A stretch of 64,000 bases of DNA from assembly GCF_003364115.1 (NCBI RefSeq), contig NZ_NXLL01000005.1:1-64000 (forward strand), written 5' to 3'. The notes under the pieces were generated by a model. That model was not told where the DNA came from and did no database searches. It was given only the letters and a program-made list of their open reading frames with translations. The translations under genes were made by a program, and so were the position numbers. Of this stretch, positions 35,329 through 44,822 are shown one piece after another. Each line of letters begins with the position of its first letter. The stretch's first letter is position 1. This stretch comes from Helicobacter sp. MIT 00-7814 (lineage in GTDB: Bacteria; Campylobacterota; Campylobacteria; Campylobacterales; Helicobacteraceae).

Positions 35329-36738
35329 ATGAAAACAAGAAAAGAGCATGATTTTATCGGTGAGCTGGAGATTGAAGAGAGCGTGTATTATGGGATTCAG
35401 ACATTTCGCGCGGTGGAGAATTTCAATATCACCCATGAGCGCTTGAGCAATTTTCCTAGCTTCATCAAAGCCCTAGCACAGGTGAAAAAAGCTGCAGCGC
35501 TGGCAAACTACGAGCTAAAATTATTAGATGAAAAGATTAAAAATGCCATTGTGGAGGCGTGCGAGAGGATTATTGCGGGGGAGTTTAAAGAACAATTTGT
35601 GGTGGATATGATACAAGGCGGGGCTGGCACAAGCACAAATATGAACGCAAATGAAGTCATCGCTAATATCGCGTTAGAATCTATGGGACACAAAAAGGGG
35701 CAGTATGAGTTTTGCCACCCAAATGATCATGTAAATCTCTCTCAATCAACCAACGACGCCTATCCCACCGCGCTTCGTGTGGCGCTGTATGAGAGACTTT
35801 TTGAATTGACAGAATCTATGCAGATTCTTAAAAATTCTTTTGAAAAAAAAGCGCTTGAATTTAAAGATATCCTAAAAATGGGACGCACACAGCTTCAAGA
35901 TGCGGTGCCTATGACTTTGGGGCAGGAGTTTCGCACTTTTGCAGTGATGCTAGGAGAGGATATCCAGCGCGTGAAAGAAGCCCAAGATCTTGTGCGTGAA
36001 ATAAATCTCGGTGGCACCGCCATAGGCACGGGGATAAACTCGCACCCAGATTATCCAAAAGTGGTGGAAAAAAAGCTTCAAGAAGTCACCAACCGCCCTT
36101 TTGTAACCGCAAGCGATCTCATTGAAGCCACGCAAGATACCGGCGCGTATGTGCAAATAAGTGGCGTGCTAAAGCGCGTCGCAAGCAAAGTGTCGAAAAT
36201 CTGCAACGACTTGCGCCTTTTAAGCTCAGGTCCGCGCGCAGGGCTTAATGAAATCAATCTCCCTAAAATGCAACCCGGAAGCTCGATAATGCCCGGCAAG
36301 GTTAATCCCGTGATCCCAGAAGTTGTCAATCAAGTGTGCTTTAGCGTCATTGGCAATGATGTGACAATCACGCTTGCGGCTGAAGCGGGGCAATTGCAAC
36401 TCAATGTCTTTGAGCCTGTGATTGCGTATAGTTTGTTTAATTCCATTGCGATGATGAAGCGCGCCTTCCGCACACTAGCTAGCAAATGCGTCGATGGAAT
36501 CACCGCAAATGAGGAAGTTTGCAAGAATTTTGTTTTCAACAGCATTGGTATTGTAACCGCGCTAAATCCATACATCGGCTATGAAAATTCCGCAAAAATC
36601 GCCAAAGAAGCGCTTGAATCTGGCAAAAGCGTGTATGACTTGACTTTAGAGCATAAACTTCTAAGCAAAGAGGAGCTAGATGAGATTTTCAAGCCTCAAA
36701 ATATGCTGCAAGCACATATGCACAGTATCAAAAAATAA
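35329..36738 (+). CDS. aspA: Aspartate ammonia-lyase
   Basis: Converts aspartate into fumarate and ammonia, feeding fumarate respiration. The 469-residue protein shows the fumarase/aspartase superfamily blocks: GGAGTSTNMNANEV, LSQSTNDAYPTALRV, GRTQLQDAVPMTLGQEF, GGTAIGTG and the signature loop GSSIMPGKVNPVIPEVVNQ. Aspartase rather than fumarase is chosen from the N-terminus (RKEHDFIGELEIEESVYYGIQT). It lies eight bases before tilS, which has a TTG start and may be translated with it. Confidence 0.93.
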   Translation: MKTRKEHDFIGELEIEESVYYGIQTFRAVENFNITHERLSNFPSFIKALAQVKKAAALANYELKLLDEKIKNAIVEACERIIAGEFKEQFVVDMIQGGAGTSTNMNANEVIANIALESMGHKKGQYEFCHPNDHVNLSQSTNDAYPTALRVALYERLFELTESMQILKNSFEKKALEFKDILKMGRTQLQDAVPMTLGQEFRTFAVMLGEDIQRVKEAQDLVREINLGGTAIGTGINSHPDYPKVVEKKLQEVTNRPFVTASDLIEATQDTGAYVQISGVLKRVASKVSKICNDLRLLSSGPRAGLNEINLPKMQPGSSIMPGKVNPVIPEVVNQVCFSVIGNDVTITLAAEAGQLQLNVFEPVIAYSLFNSIAMMKRAFRTLASKCVDGITANEEVCKNFVFNSIGIVTALNPYIGYENSAKIAKEALESGKSVYDLTLEHKLLSKEELDEIFKPQNMLQAHMHSIKK

Positions 36739-36746
36739 GGCTGTGC

Positions 36747-37826
36747 TTGAATGCTTTGAAACTACTGCATTTAGAGCTTTTCAAGGATTGCAAGAATCTG
36801 CTGGCGTTTTCTGGCGGGGTGGATTCTAGCGCGCTGTTTTTTTTACTCAAAGATTTGGGCGTGAGCTTTGATATAGCCATTGTCAATTACGCCACAAGGG
36901 CGCAATCTAAGCTAGAAGTCGCCTACGCGCAAGAGCTAGCAACGCAATATGGCAAAAAAGCCCATGTTCTAAACGCCCCAAAAATCCACGCAAATTTCGA
37001 GCATAACGCGCGCGCGGTGCGCTATGAGTTTTTTAAGAATCTCTGCTTAAACGAGGGCTATAAAAATGTGCTTTTAGCCCATCAGCTCAATGACAGATTA
37101 GAGTGGTTTTTAATGCAATTAGCGCGCGGAAGCGGGATTGAGGGCTTGCTGTCACTGCAGTGTGTGAGCGAGTTTGAGGGCATTAGGCTTGTGCGTCCAT
37201 TGTTAGAATCTAGCAGGAAAGAGATTTGCGCGTATGTGGCGCAAAGAGGGATAAAATATTTTGATGATGCAAGCAATGAGGATTTGCGCTTTAAGCGGAA
37301 TTTTTTTCGTCATAATTTTTCTAACAAGCTTCTTGAATGCGCGCCAAAAGGGATTTTGCAAAGTTTTAGAATCTTAGATTCTCAAAATGCGCTTTTTTCG
37401 CAAGGCGCGCAAAGCGTTGAAAAAATTTTAGATAACCTCTTTGTATGCGCGCGCAACTCAAAAAATCAATATTTAGAAAATGAGTGCGCGGAAAATCAAT
37501 ATTTAGAAAGTCAAAAAGATATGCGCAATGTGGATTTTGTGCTTAAAAATCTAGGCTATGTGATGAGTTTTAAACAGCGGCAAGAAGTGCTCAAAAGTGG
37601 CTTTGACTGCGAGCTTGGCGGGCGTTTTGTGGTGGCTTGTGTGGGAAAATTACTTTTTATTGCGCGCAAAAATTTTCCCCCACCTCGCGCAATGCCAAAA
37701 AAGATAAAAGAGCAATACCGCCTTTATAAAATCCCGCCAAAAATCCGCCCTGTGCTTTTTCAAGCTGAAATTGTTGATGAAAAGTTAGAGGCTTTAAAGA
37801 AAATGCTAGATTCTTTGGAATCTTAA
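36747..37826 (+). CDS. tilS: tRNA(Ile)-lysidine synthase
   Basis: Adds lysine to C34 of tRNA-Ile2 so that it reads AUA. The PP-loop SGGVDSSALFFLL is at residues 22-34, and further N-type ATPase blocks (NYATRAQSKLEVAYAQELA, LLAHQLNDRLEWFLMQLARGSG) follow. The 359-residue protein includes a short Asn/Glu-rich insert with a duplicated NQYLE unit (about residues 238-254). TTG start without a strong ribosome site, close behind aspA. Confidence 0.92.
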   Translation: MNALKLLHLELFKDCKNLLAFSGGVDSSALFFLLKDLGVSFDIAIVNYATRAQSKLEVAYAQELATQYGKKAHVLNAPKIHANFEHNARAVRYEFFKNLCLNEGYKNVLLAHQLNDRLEWFLMQLARGSGIEGLLSLQCVSEFEGIRLVRPLLESSRKEICAYVAQRGIKYFDDASNEDLRFKRNFFRHNFSNKLLECAPKGILQSFRILDSQNALFSQGAQSVEKILDNLFVCARNSKNQYLENECAENQYLESQKDMRNVDFVLKNLGYVMSFKQRQEVLKSGFDCELGGRFVVACVGKLLFIARKNFPPPRAMPKKIKEQYRLYKIPPKIRPVLFQAEIVDEKLEALKKMLDSLES

Positions 37827-37879
37827 AAGTTTGGGTAGATTTTGTAATGAAGCAAAAATTATAAGCGCATAAAGCAAGG

Positions 37880-37906
37880 CTTGCAGGGGCAAAATCCCCT
37901 TGCAAG
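37880..37906. terminator. Bidirectional terminator-like hairpin between tilS and cysK
   Basis: CTTGCAGGGG at 37880-37889 pairs with CCCCTTGCAAG at 37896-37906 with one bulged base. It lies in the short gap between convergent genes, but there is no long T-run on either side. Confidence 0.5.
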
Positions 37907-37925
37907 TGGAGAGATAAGCTACAAA

Positions 37926-38831
37926 TTAAAATCCTGAAAAAAGATCCGTTGAAAGATAGCGCTCGGCTGTATCATTAAGCATTGTTAGCACTTTTTTGCC
38001 CGGATTTTCTTTGGCGATTTTTTCGGCGATTGCGACATTGCCACCGCTTGAGATCCCCACCATCACGCCAATGCTACCGAGTTTCTTTGCCATAGCGATT
38101 GCCGCGTCATTTTCCACGCAAATGATAGAATCCATAATGTCCTTATCAAGCGTTTTTGGGATAAAGTTTGCCCCAATGCCCTGAATCTTGTGCGGTCCTG
38201 CCTGTCCTTGCGAGATGAGAGGCGATGCCGCTGGCTCAACACCGATGATTTTAATATGCGGGATTTCTTTTTTTAGCACTTCGCCCACACCGCTAATCGT
38301 CCCGCCTGTGCCAAATCCAGCCACAAAAAAGTCCAAATCTTTCCCAAAAGATTCCAAAATCTCTTTAGCAGTGCCCAGCTTATGAGAAAGCGGATTTGCA
38401 GGATTTTCAAACTGACTTGGCATGAAAGAATTTGGCGTGGATTCTAGCAATTCTAGCGATTTGTTAAGCGCGCCTTTCATTCCCTCGCTCGCTGGTGTAA
38501 GCACGAGCTGTGCGCCAAAAAAGCTCATCATCTTGCGACGCTCTATACTCATAGATTCTGGCATGGTGATGATGATTTTTAGCCCTAAATCCGCGCAAAT
38601 CATCGCAAGCGCGATACCCATATTCCCGCTGGTGCATTCGATGATGGTTGTGTCTTTGTTGATTTTGCCCTCATCCATTCCGCGTTTGATCATGCTATAC
38701 GCTGGGCGATCCTTGACAGAATGGCTGGGGTTGAGAAACTCGCACTTGCCATAAACATTTTCATGAATGCCTGCAAGGCGCACTATCGGGGTATTTCCTA
38801 TAATATCAGTAATGCTGTTGTAAATTTTCAT
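37926..38831 (-). CDS. cysK: Cysteine synthase
   Basis: Makes cysteine from O-acetylserine and sulfide with pyridoxal phosphate. The 301-residue protein has NPSHSVKDRPA (Lys that binds the cofactor), the substrate loop ECTSGNMGIALA, the phosphate-binding loop GFGTGGTISGVG and ISSGGNVAIA. The start at 38831 (MKIYNSITDIIGNTP) follows AAAGG; the frame is open for ten more codons. CysK versus CysM cannot be told safely. Confidence 0.93.
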   Translation of the reverse strand: MKIYNSITDIIGNTPIVRLAGIHENVYGKCEFLNPSHSVKDRPAYSMIKRGMDEGKINKDTTIIECTSGNMGIALAMICADLGLKIIITMPESMSIERRKMMSFFGAQLVLTPASEGMKGALNKSLELLESTPNSFMPSQFENPANPLSHKLGTAKEILESFGKDLDFFVAGFGTGGTISGVGEVLKKEIPHIKIIGVEPAASPLISQGQAGPHKIQGIGANFIPKTLDKDIMDSIICVENDAAIAMAKKLGSIGVMVGISSGGNVAIAEKIAKENPGKKVLTMLNDTAERYLSTDLFSGF

Positions 38832-39024
38832 TGTGTTGCCTTTTGTAGAAGTTGCGCCCACTTTTGAAATCTTGCAAAAGATTTCGCTCTAATGTGAGCG
38901 CTGGCATTGTATCAATCCCATACTTAATAAGTCAAGTTTTATTGCTTTTCTCGTTGAATCTAAAGGAATTTCAGTTACGCATTCAATGCATAATCCTTTA
39001 AAAGCGTTGTCGGGGGTTTGGGGG

Positions 39025-39509
39025 TGCAGGGGGATAAGGGGAGCGACTTCGCAATTCAAGCCCCCTTGTCCCCCTGCAAAAAAGAAAACACAAAGAATCT
39101 AAGTAGGATTGAACTAAACAAAAAGGATTCTGAAAAATAGAATCTTTTTATCTTGTTTTTCAGAATCTCTTGCTTTCACTTCTCAAAACTCTTTAGATTC
39201 TTTAAAATTGTTTTTTCACGCAAAAGGTCGCTCCCCCCTCCTCACTCCCCCCGCGCCAGAAAAGCTCCGCGCTTTTCTTCTCTCGGGGGGAGAGTCTCGC
39301 TACTTCCCTTGCTAGAAAAAATCGGGCGTTGTCACTACTGACAACGCTAAATCACCGCTTTTTTCACCACGCAAGGGGCGAGTAAGGGTTACGCATTTTT
39401 AATGCGTAACTTGAATTCCTTTGATTTGGATTTTCTAGCGCAAAATTCCCACCAAATAAAAAAGCAAATTAGGCTATAATATGCGTTTATTTTTATTTAG
39501 GAGGTTTGT
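39025..39509 (+). repeat. Structured intergenic repeat, copy 2 (complete)
   Basis: The copy starts with a stem of about 17 pairs, TGCAGGGGGATAAGGGG (39025-39041) with 39062-39078. Further on lie the C-rich/G-rich nested hairpin 39245-39292, the hairpin 39326-39347 and 39388-39397 with 39401-39410. An inverted pair GATTCT...AGAATC followed by T's lies near 39125-39150. It leads directly into the promoter and gene at 39510. The rest of the cysK-to-39510 gap (38832-39024) shows nothing recognisable. Confidence 0.8.
39475..39480 (+). promoter_or_regulatory. -10 box of the copy 2 membrane-protein gene
   Basis: TATAAT followed by ATGCG, in the same relative place as the box of copy 1 (597-602). 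Confidence 0.6.
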
Positions 39510-40253
39510 ATGCAAATACTTAATATTAGGGACAATCAGGAGTTGCAGAGTGCCAAAAACTTTATGTTTTGGTCTCTTATTAGTTACATTATTTGTTGCT
39601 TTGTGGTTGTGATTCCATTTGTTAATATCCTTGCTTTTATAGGGATAATCGCTTCTTTTGTAGTGGGTATGATTGGGCTGTATAAGTTTAGCAAGCTTTG
39701 CAATACCTTTGTTTTTCGCTTGTTTCTCTTTAGCTTTTTGCTTGGCATTGGATTTCAGATTACAAGTTGGGTATTGGGATTTTTAGCCGGGTTTAATGAG
39801 AGTGCCATTCCGCTTGCGATATTGGGAGTTTTAGCCATTGGGTATTATGCGCTTATTATTTATTGGGCTTATCTTATGTCTTATGAGATGAGTGCGCGCA
39901 CAAATTTGAAGGAATTCATCGTTTCTTTCAAGCTTTCCATCATCGCTATAATTGGAATGGTGGCGTGCGTTGGCGTATTATTTGGGCTCTTTGCGTCAGT
40001 GTTGCTAGAGGCTGCGAGTGAGTTTGGAGGTTTGGAAAATCTTAGTAGTTATAGGTTAGAGTCTGTAATGCTTGTTTTTGTTGATAGCTATACAGCTACG
40101 CTTATAGCCATAGGCGGGCTATGCGTCTTTTTGGTTGGCGTGGCAATCGCTTCATTTGTGTTTTCGCTAATGGGCTTATATAAGATTCAAGAAGTTAGCG
40201 TAAGGGAAGTTAATATTTGCAAACTTGAAAAAACTTCTAATGCTGGGGATTGA
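39510..40253 (+). CDS. Paralogous multi-pass membrane protein, copy 2
   Basis: A 247-residue protein with about six hydrophobic spans and unknown function. Its ends match the copy at 632-1270 almost residue for residue, while the middle (about residues 75-215) has diverged and contains an extra segment, LLEAASEFGGLENLSSYRLE. AGGAGG precedes the start. The 3' end overlaps the start of the DUF815-type ATPase by about 14-29 bases, which couples the two genes. The same C-terminus in both copies suggests selection or recent gene conversion. Confidence 0.75.
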   Translation: MQILNIRDNQELQSAKNFMFWSLISYIICCFVVVIPFVNILAFIGIIASFVVGMIGLYKFSKLCNTFVFRLFLFSFLLGIGFQITSWVLGFLAGFNESAIPLAILGVLAIGYYALIIYWAYLMSYEMSARTNLKEFIVSFKLSIIAIIGMVACVGVLFGLFASVLLEAASEFGGLENLSSYRLESVMLVFVDSYTATLIAIGGLCVFLVGVAIASFVFSLMGLYKIQEVSVREVNICKLEKTSNAGD

Positions 40254-41145
40254 CTTTGAGCGCACGCTTGCATGCGTGTATCGTGGGGAGTTTGAGGGCT
40301 TTAGTGGCGGGATGCACGCCATTAGGGACTTTGAGCGCGTAGATTTTGGCGCGTTTGTTGGCATTAGAGAGCAAATGGAGATTCTCTACACAAACACCCA
40401 GAATTTTTTGCAAGGTAAGGATTCTTGTAATGCCCTATTTTGGGGTGCTAGAGGCTGTGGGAAAAGCTCATCTATGCGCGCGGTGCTAACGCATTTTTTA
40501 TTGAGTGCGCCAAAGGTTGCAATCCCTTTTGATGAGGTGCTGAAAAATCCTTTGAAAAGTCCGGATTCTCACTCTGCGCGCTTTGCTTCCTCTCCACAAG
40601 CGCATTCCGCACAAACACACTCCGCGCACACGCAAGAAAGCGCGTTATTAAAGCCTTTGCGCGTGATTGAGATTCCTAAAAAAAGCCTAGAAATTTTGCC
40701 TTTTGTGCTAGATTCTATCCGCGAGCTACCATTTTGCTTTGTTATTTTTTGCGATGATTTGGCGTTTGGGCTTAATGATGAAAGCTACAAGGCGCTAAAA
40801 AGCCTTATGGAAGGGAGTTTGGAAGCTGTGGCAAAAAATGTGCTGATTTATGCCACTTCAAATATGCGCCACCTTTTACAAGAATCCTACCCGCAAGATA
40901 CGATGCATACAAATGACGCGCAGGATGAGCTTATCGCGTTAAGCGATAGGTTTGGTATTGCGCTTGGATTTTATACTTTGGGCGCGGAAGAGTTCATCGC
41001 GCTTGTGGAATCTATGGGCGTCAAATGCACGCCAAATGTGCGCCAAAGCGCGCTAAACTTCGCCACGCAAAAAGGCAGCCGCAATCCACGCATTGCTAAA
41101 GAATTTGTCAAACTTCACAATGGCGGATTAGGTGGGTTGCTTTAG
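40225..41145 (+). CDS. DUF815-type AAA+ ATPase
   Basis: A P-loop ATPase of about 300 residues. Walker A reads FWGARGCGKSSSM (about residues 74-86), Walker B FVIFCDDLAFG, then ALKSLMEGSLEA and the sensor LIYATSNMRHL, an order typical of DUF815 proteins. A His/Ser/Gln-rich insert lies at about 113-140 (AHSAQTHSAHTQ). Starts are uncertain: TTG at 40225 or ATG at 40240, both inside the membrane-protein gene and both without a ribosome site. The cellular role of the family is unknown. It is convergent with the outer-membrane protein gene. Confidence 0.8.
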   Translation: MKKLLMLGIDFERTLACVYRGEFEGFSGGMHAIRDFERVDFGAFVGIREQMEILYTNTQNFLQGKDSCNALFWGARGCGKSSSMRAVLTHFLLSAPKVAIPFDEVLKNPLKSPDSHSARFASSPQAHSAQTHSAHTQESALLKPLRVIEIPKKSLEILPFVLDSIRELPFCFVIFCDDLAFGLNDESYKALKSLMEGSLEAVAKNVLIYATSNMRHLLQESYPQDTMHTNDAQDELIALSDRFGIALGFYTLGAEEFIALVESMGVKCTPNVRQSALNFATQKGSRNPRIAKEFVKLHNGGLGGLL

Positions 41146-41146
41146 C

Positions 41147-41959
41147 TTAAAAAGTGCGTTGATATGTGATGCCAACTAATGATGAGCTTTTATATGAAAA
41201 TTCACCATCATGCTCTGTAACTGGCGGGATTTTATAAGAGAATTCAAGGCGATGTTTTCCTCCAAATGTAAGCGCGGCGCCCATATTGCCAACCAATCCT
41301 TTAGCAAGAAGTGATTTATTAAAATAAACATTTGTTTCTTTATAGCTATAGATTCCATAGCCAAGTCCGACAAAAATCCCAAAATAGAAGTTTGTATTAG
41401 GAAGGTTTGCCTCTAAAAGCAAATCAAAATTTCCTGATACTAAATAATATGATGCCTTGATTTCTGAATTATTTTCATTTTTTGCTTTTCCGGTATATCC
41501 ATCTAAATATACACGCATTCCAAGTGCTGGGGTAATATCGCTAAAAATTTGATAGCCTAGTCGCCCACCAAAAAAAATAGCAGATGGGATTTTAAGTCCA
41601 TCAAGGAATAGTGAATTACTCGCCAAAGTATTTATTTCTGTCATATTTAACCCTATAGCTAAAAATGCACCATCTCTTTCAATTTTTGAATCTGGCTGTA
41701 TTTGTGGTGTTTGGAGCCTCTGTGCTTGCTGTGTTTGCAGATTCTGCGTGCTTTTGTTTGTTTGCTGTGATTGCTTAGCGGTGGTTTGTTGTAATTTATT
41801 AAGCTTTTCCTCTAGCTCTTTAATCTGTGCTTCCTTAGCGTTTTGCTCCTCTAATTCCTGAATCTGTCGCTCTAATTGCGCCTTTCTTTCATCAAGGCTT
41901 TCAGCAAACCCAATACTTACAAATACCCCTACTAACGCCACAAGACAAAGTTTTTTCAT
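41147..41959 (-). CDS. Helicobacter-type outer-membrane beta-barrel protein with coiled-coil start
   Basis: A 270-residue outer-membrane protein. A signal peptide ends near GFAES (residue 19). A Gln/Glu/Lys coiled coil spans about 22-65 (LERQIQELEEQNAKEAQIKE), a Gln/Thr linker follows to about 90, and then a domain of about eight beta strands ends in an aromatic C-terminus (GITYQRTF), the sign of BamA-dependent barrels and of the Helicobacter Hop/Hor families. Its promoter contains a C10 tract, so its expression is probably phase-variable. A surface function is likely, but no ligand is known. Confidence 0.78.
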   Translation of the reverse strand: MKKLCLVALVGVFVSIGFAESLDERKAQLERQIQELEEQNAKEAQIKELEEKLNKLQQTTAKQSQQTNKSTQNLQTQQAQRLQTPQIQPDSKIERDGAFLAIGLNMTEINTLASNSLFLDGLKIPSAIFFGGRLGYQIFSDITPALGMRVYLDGYTGKAKNENNSEIKASYYLVSGNFDLLLEANLPNTNFYFGIFVGLGYGIYSYKETNVYFNKSLLAKGLVGNMGAALTFGGKHRLEFSYKIPPVTEHDGEFSYKSSSLVGITYQRTF

Positions 41960-41994
41960 TGTTTCTCCTTAAAAATTTTTAATTTGGCTTTGGA

Positions 41995-42010
41995 ATATTA
42001 CCCCCCCCCC
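41995..42010 (-). promoter_or_regulatory. Phase-variable promoter: G10 tract adjoining the -10 box
   Basis: On the minus strand ten G's (42010-42001) run directly into TAATAT (42000-41995), which lies about 36 bases before the outer-membrane protein start. A slipping homopolymer in the -35/-10 spacer changes promoter strength, as known for several Helicobacter adhesin genes. It is the longest G/C homopolymer I saw in the window. Confidence 0.7.
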
Positions 42011-42097
42011 TCTTTAGCTTTTGCTTAAGTTTTGGGTTTTAGCTTCATTTGGTTAAATATTTTTTTACTTCTAAGCTGTTTGTTTTTAAAAAAATCT

Positions 42098-42103
42098 TAT
42101 AAT
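42098..42103 (+). promoter_or_regulatory. -10 box of mnmA
   Basis: TATAAT followed by GCGCGCC, 40 bases before the ATG at 42143. Confidence 0.5.
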
Positions 42104-42142
42104 GCGCGCCTTTAAAAAATTTCAAACTAAATAGGAAAATAA

Positions 42143-43174
42143 ATGCAAAAAGTTGCCCTACTTATGAGCGGTGGAGTGGATAGCTCATACTGCGCGTATT
42201 TACTCAAAAATCAAGGTTACGAAGTGCAGGGAATCTACCTCAAACTGCACGATAAAGAAGCAAAACACGAGATTTTCATCAATAACGGACAAAAAGTTGC
42301 CAAAGAGCTTGGTATAAATTTTGAAGTCATCAACGCCCAAGAGGAGTTTAAAAAAGTCGTGTATAACGAGTTTATCGCCTCATATAAACGCGGGGAAACG
42401 CCAAATCCTTGCTCGATTTGCAATCCTTTTATTAAATTTGGCGTGGCATTTGAAAAGGCTAAAAGTATGGGTTGTGAGAAAATAGCCACGGGGCATTATG
42501 CGCGCATTAGCGAGTATAAGGGGATTAAGCGCATACAAAAGGCAGTCGATGACACAAAGGATCAAAGCTACTTCCTCTATGCGCTTTCTCAAGATTCTAT
42601 AGATTCTATTATTTTTCCTTTGGGAGAAAGCTTGAAAGTGGATATTAAGCCCACCGCGCTAAAGCTTTTGCCGTTTTTAGGCACGCTTGAAACCTACAAA
42701 GATTCTCAAGAAATTTGCTTTGTTGAGACGGATTATATCGATGTGCTAAAAAAATATGAGCAGGTTGAAAATGCTGGGCTTGTGAAAAACGCGCAGGGCG
42801 AGGTTATCGGTGAGCATAAAGGCTACATGCAATACACCATCGGCAAGCGCAAGGGTTTCAAGGTCTTTGGCGCGCATGAGCCTCACTATGTGACAGGCAT
42901 AAATCCCGCGAGTAATGAACTTATCGTAGGCACGAAAGAGGAGCTAAAGACAAATGAGGTTTTCGCGCAGAATCTTAGCCTTGCGCCGAGCTTTGAAAGT
43001 GGAGAATATGAAGTCAAAATCCGCTATCGTAGCACGCCAATCAAAGCGCAAGTAACTTTGGAAAATGGCATCATCTCTGCGCGCCTAAATGAGCCAGCTT
43101 ACGGCGTGGCAAAGGGACAAGCGCTCGTGGTGTATGACAAAGACATCGTGCTAGGCGGCGGGGTGATATTTTAA
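42143..43174 (+). CDS. mnmA: tRNA-specific 2-thiouridylase MnmA
   Basis: Thiolates U34 of tRNAs for Lys, Glu and Gln. The 343-residue protein has the PP-loop [13 protein letters not shown], the first catalytic Cys in [12 protein letters not shown], and the second in SQEICFVE, then QYTIGKRKG. All expected catalytic parts are there. The marC-like gene follows after 15 bases and is probably co-transcribed. Confidence 0.95.
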   Translation: MQKVALLMSGGVDSSYCAYLLKNQGYEVQGIYLKLHDKEAKHEIFINNGQKVAKELGINFEVINAQEEFKKVVYNEFIASYKRGETPNPCSICNPFIKFGVAFEKAKSMGCEKIATGHYARISEYKGIKRIQKAVDDTKDQSYFLYALSQDSIDSIIFPLGESLKVDIKPTALKLLPFLGTLETYKDSQEICFVETDYIDVLKKYEQVENAGLVKNAQGEVIGEHKGYMQYTIGKRKGFKVFGAHEPHYVTGINPASNELIVGTKEELKTNEVFAQNLSLAPSFESGEYEVKIRYRSTPIKAQVTLENGIISARLNEPAYGVAKGQALVVYDKDIVLGGGVIF

Positions 43175-43189
43175 CAAAAGGTTTAGAAA

Positions 43190-43825
43190 ATGTTTGGCGA
43201 GATAGAATCTAGCTTTCATGCCATTTTTGTTGCTTCAATTGCCATAGTCGCGGTGCTAAATCCCTTTGGCAATCTTCCGCAGTTTATCGCAATGACGGAA
43301 GGTGTGGAAAAATCCACGCGCCAAAAGCTCTTTGCAAATATTATTTTTGTGGCGTTTTGCATTGTGGTGATTTTCCTGCTTTCTGGCTCGTTTATTATGA
43401 ATTATCTTTTTCGCGTCAGCCTTGATGATGTGCGCGTGGCAGGCGGGCTTATCCTTGTTGTGATGAGCCTAAAAAGCCTCTTATTTGCAAATGCCAACAA
43501 AGACTACTCGCATTACAAAGGGCTAGATTTTGAAACCCTTTTTAAGCATAGCATTATCCCTATGGCGTTTCCCATGCTCGTGGGTCCGGGGACACTTTCT
43601 ACGATTGTGGTGATTTCTGAAGAACGAGGCATGATCGTGGCTCTTGGTAGCGTTGTATGCTCGTTTGTGTTTATGTTAGCACTTTTTCACTTTGCCGCGA
43701 TGATTGAGCGCGTGCTCGGCAAGCTTGTGCTGTATATCCTTTCGCGTATTGCGCTAGTTTTTATTATTGCGATGGGGACAAAAATGGTAGTAACAGGCTT
43801 GCGTGGCATGGGACTTGCGCCCTAA
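43190..43825 (+). CDS. MarC-family integral membrane protein
   Basis: A 211-residue protein with six membrane spans and the family blocks AVLNPFGNLPQFIAMT and HSIIPMAFPMLVGPGTLSTI, which form the conserved halves of MarC/SnatA proteins. Some relatives export small amino acids, but the substrate here is not known. Located between mnmA and convergent hemB. Confidence 0.88.
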   Translation: MFGEIESSFHAIFVASIAIVAVLNPFGNLPQFIAMTEGVEKSTRQKLFANIIFVAFCIVVIFLLSGSFIMNYLFRVSLDDVRVAGGLILVVMSLKSLLFANANKDYSHYKGLDFETLFKHSIIPMAFPMLVGPGTLSTIVVISEERGMIVALGSVVCSFVFMLALFHFAAMIERVLGKLVLYILSRIALVFIIAMGTKMVVTGLRGMGLAP

Positions 43826-43832
43826 AATCTCT

Positions 43833-44801
43833 TTATTTTTTGAGAATCTCCGCCACCTCTTTTGCGTGATAAGAAATGATGATATCAGCCCCGGCGCGCT
43901 TCATTCCCACAAGGCTTTCCATCATCACTTTTTCATAATCAATAACGCCCGCGCGCTTGGCACATTGCAACATCGCGTATTCACCGCTCACATTATACAC
44001 CGCAAGGGGCAAAAGCGTGCGCTCCCTAATATCGCGCACCACATCAAGATAGGCAAGTGCGGGCTTCACCATCAAAATATCCGCGCCCTCACTTTCATCA
44101 TTTAGGCTTTCAATTATCGCTTCTCTGCGGTTTGCAGGATCTTGTTGGTAGGTTTTTCTATCGCCAAAGCTAGGGCTAGATTGCGCCACATCGCGGAATG
44201 GTCCATAATACGCACTTGCAAACTTCGTGGAATACGCCATTATAGGCAGATTTGGGAATCCTGCTTTATCAAGCCCATAGCGCAGTGCGCTAATAATCCC
44301 ATCCATCATACCGCTTGGCGCTATCATATCCGCGCCACAACTTGCTAGCACGATTGCCTGTTGCACGGAAATTTCCAAAGTCGCGTCATTATCCACAATC
44401 CCATTTTTATCCAAAATCCCGCAATGTCCGTGATCTGTGTATTCACAAAAGCATAAATCAAGGCTTACAAACATTTGCGGCGCGTGTTTTTTGATTTCTT
44501 TTAGCGCGCGTGCAGTCACGCTCCTATCGCTTAGCGCCTCGCTTCCGCAAGAATCTTTGTGCTCTGGCACACCAAAAAGCAAGATATGGAAAATCCCAAG
44601 ATTCTGCAACTCATCAACTTCTTTCAAAAGCATATCAATGCTAAGCTGAAACACGCCGGGCATGGAAGCTATCTCATTTTTTACACCACTTCCCTCCACC
44701 ACAAAAAGCGGATAAATAAAATCACTCACACGCAATGCATTTTCTCGCACAAGCTCCCTGCTTAAGGGATTTAAGCGTAGTCTCCTAAAGCGTCTAAACA
44801 T
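43833..44801 (-). CDS. hemB: Delta-aminolevulinic acid dehydratase (porphobilinogen synthase)
   Basis: Joins two 5-aminolevulinates into porphobilinogen in haem synthesis. The 322-residue protein has the metal-binding region [15 protein letters not shown], the Lys loops [17 protein letters not shown] and [10 protein letters not shown], and [12 protein letters not shown]. Only part of the three-Cys zinc site is clear (C, C and C in the LDLCFCEY...GHC stretch). Strong AGGAGG before the start. The histidine kinase gene is upstream on the same strand, as in H. pylori. Confidence 0.95.
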   Translation of the reverse strand: MFRRFRRLRLNPLSRELVRENALRVSDFIYPLFVVEGSGVKNEIASMPGVFQLSIDMLLKEVDELQNLGIFHILLFGVPEHKDSCGSEALSDRSVTARALKEIKKHAPQMFVSLDLCFCEYTDHGHCGILDKNGIVDNDATLEISVQQAIVLASCGADMIAPSGMMDGIISALRYGLDKAGFPNLPIMAYSTKFASAYYGPFRDVAQSSPSFGDRKTYQQDPANRREAIIESLNDESEGADILMVKPALAYLDVVRDIRERTLLPLAVYNVSGEYAMLQCAKRAGVIDYEKVMMESLVGMKRAGADIIISYHAKEVAEILKK

Positions 44802-44822
44802 TTTGCCTCCTAAATTTTGGGA

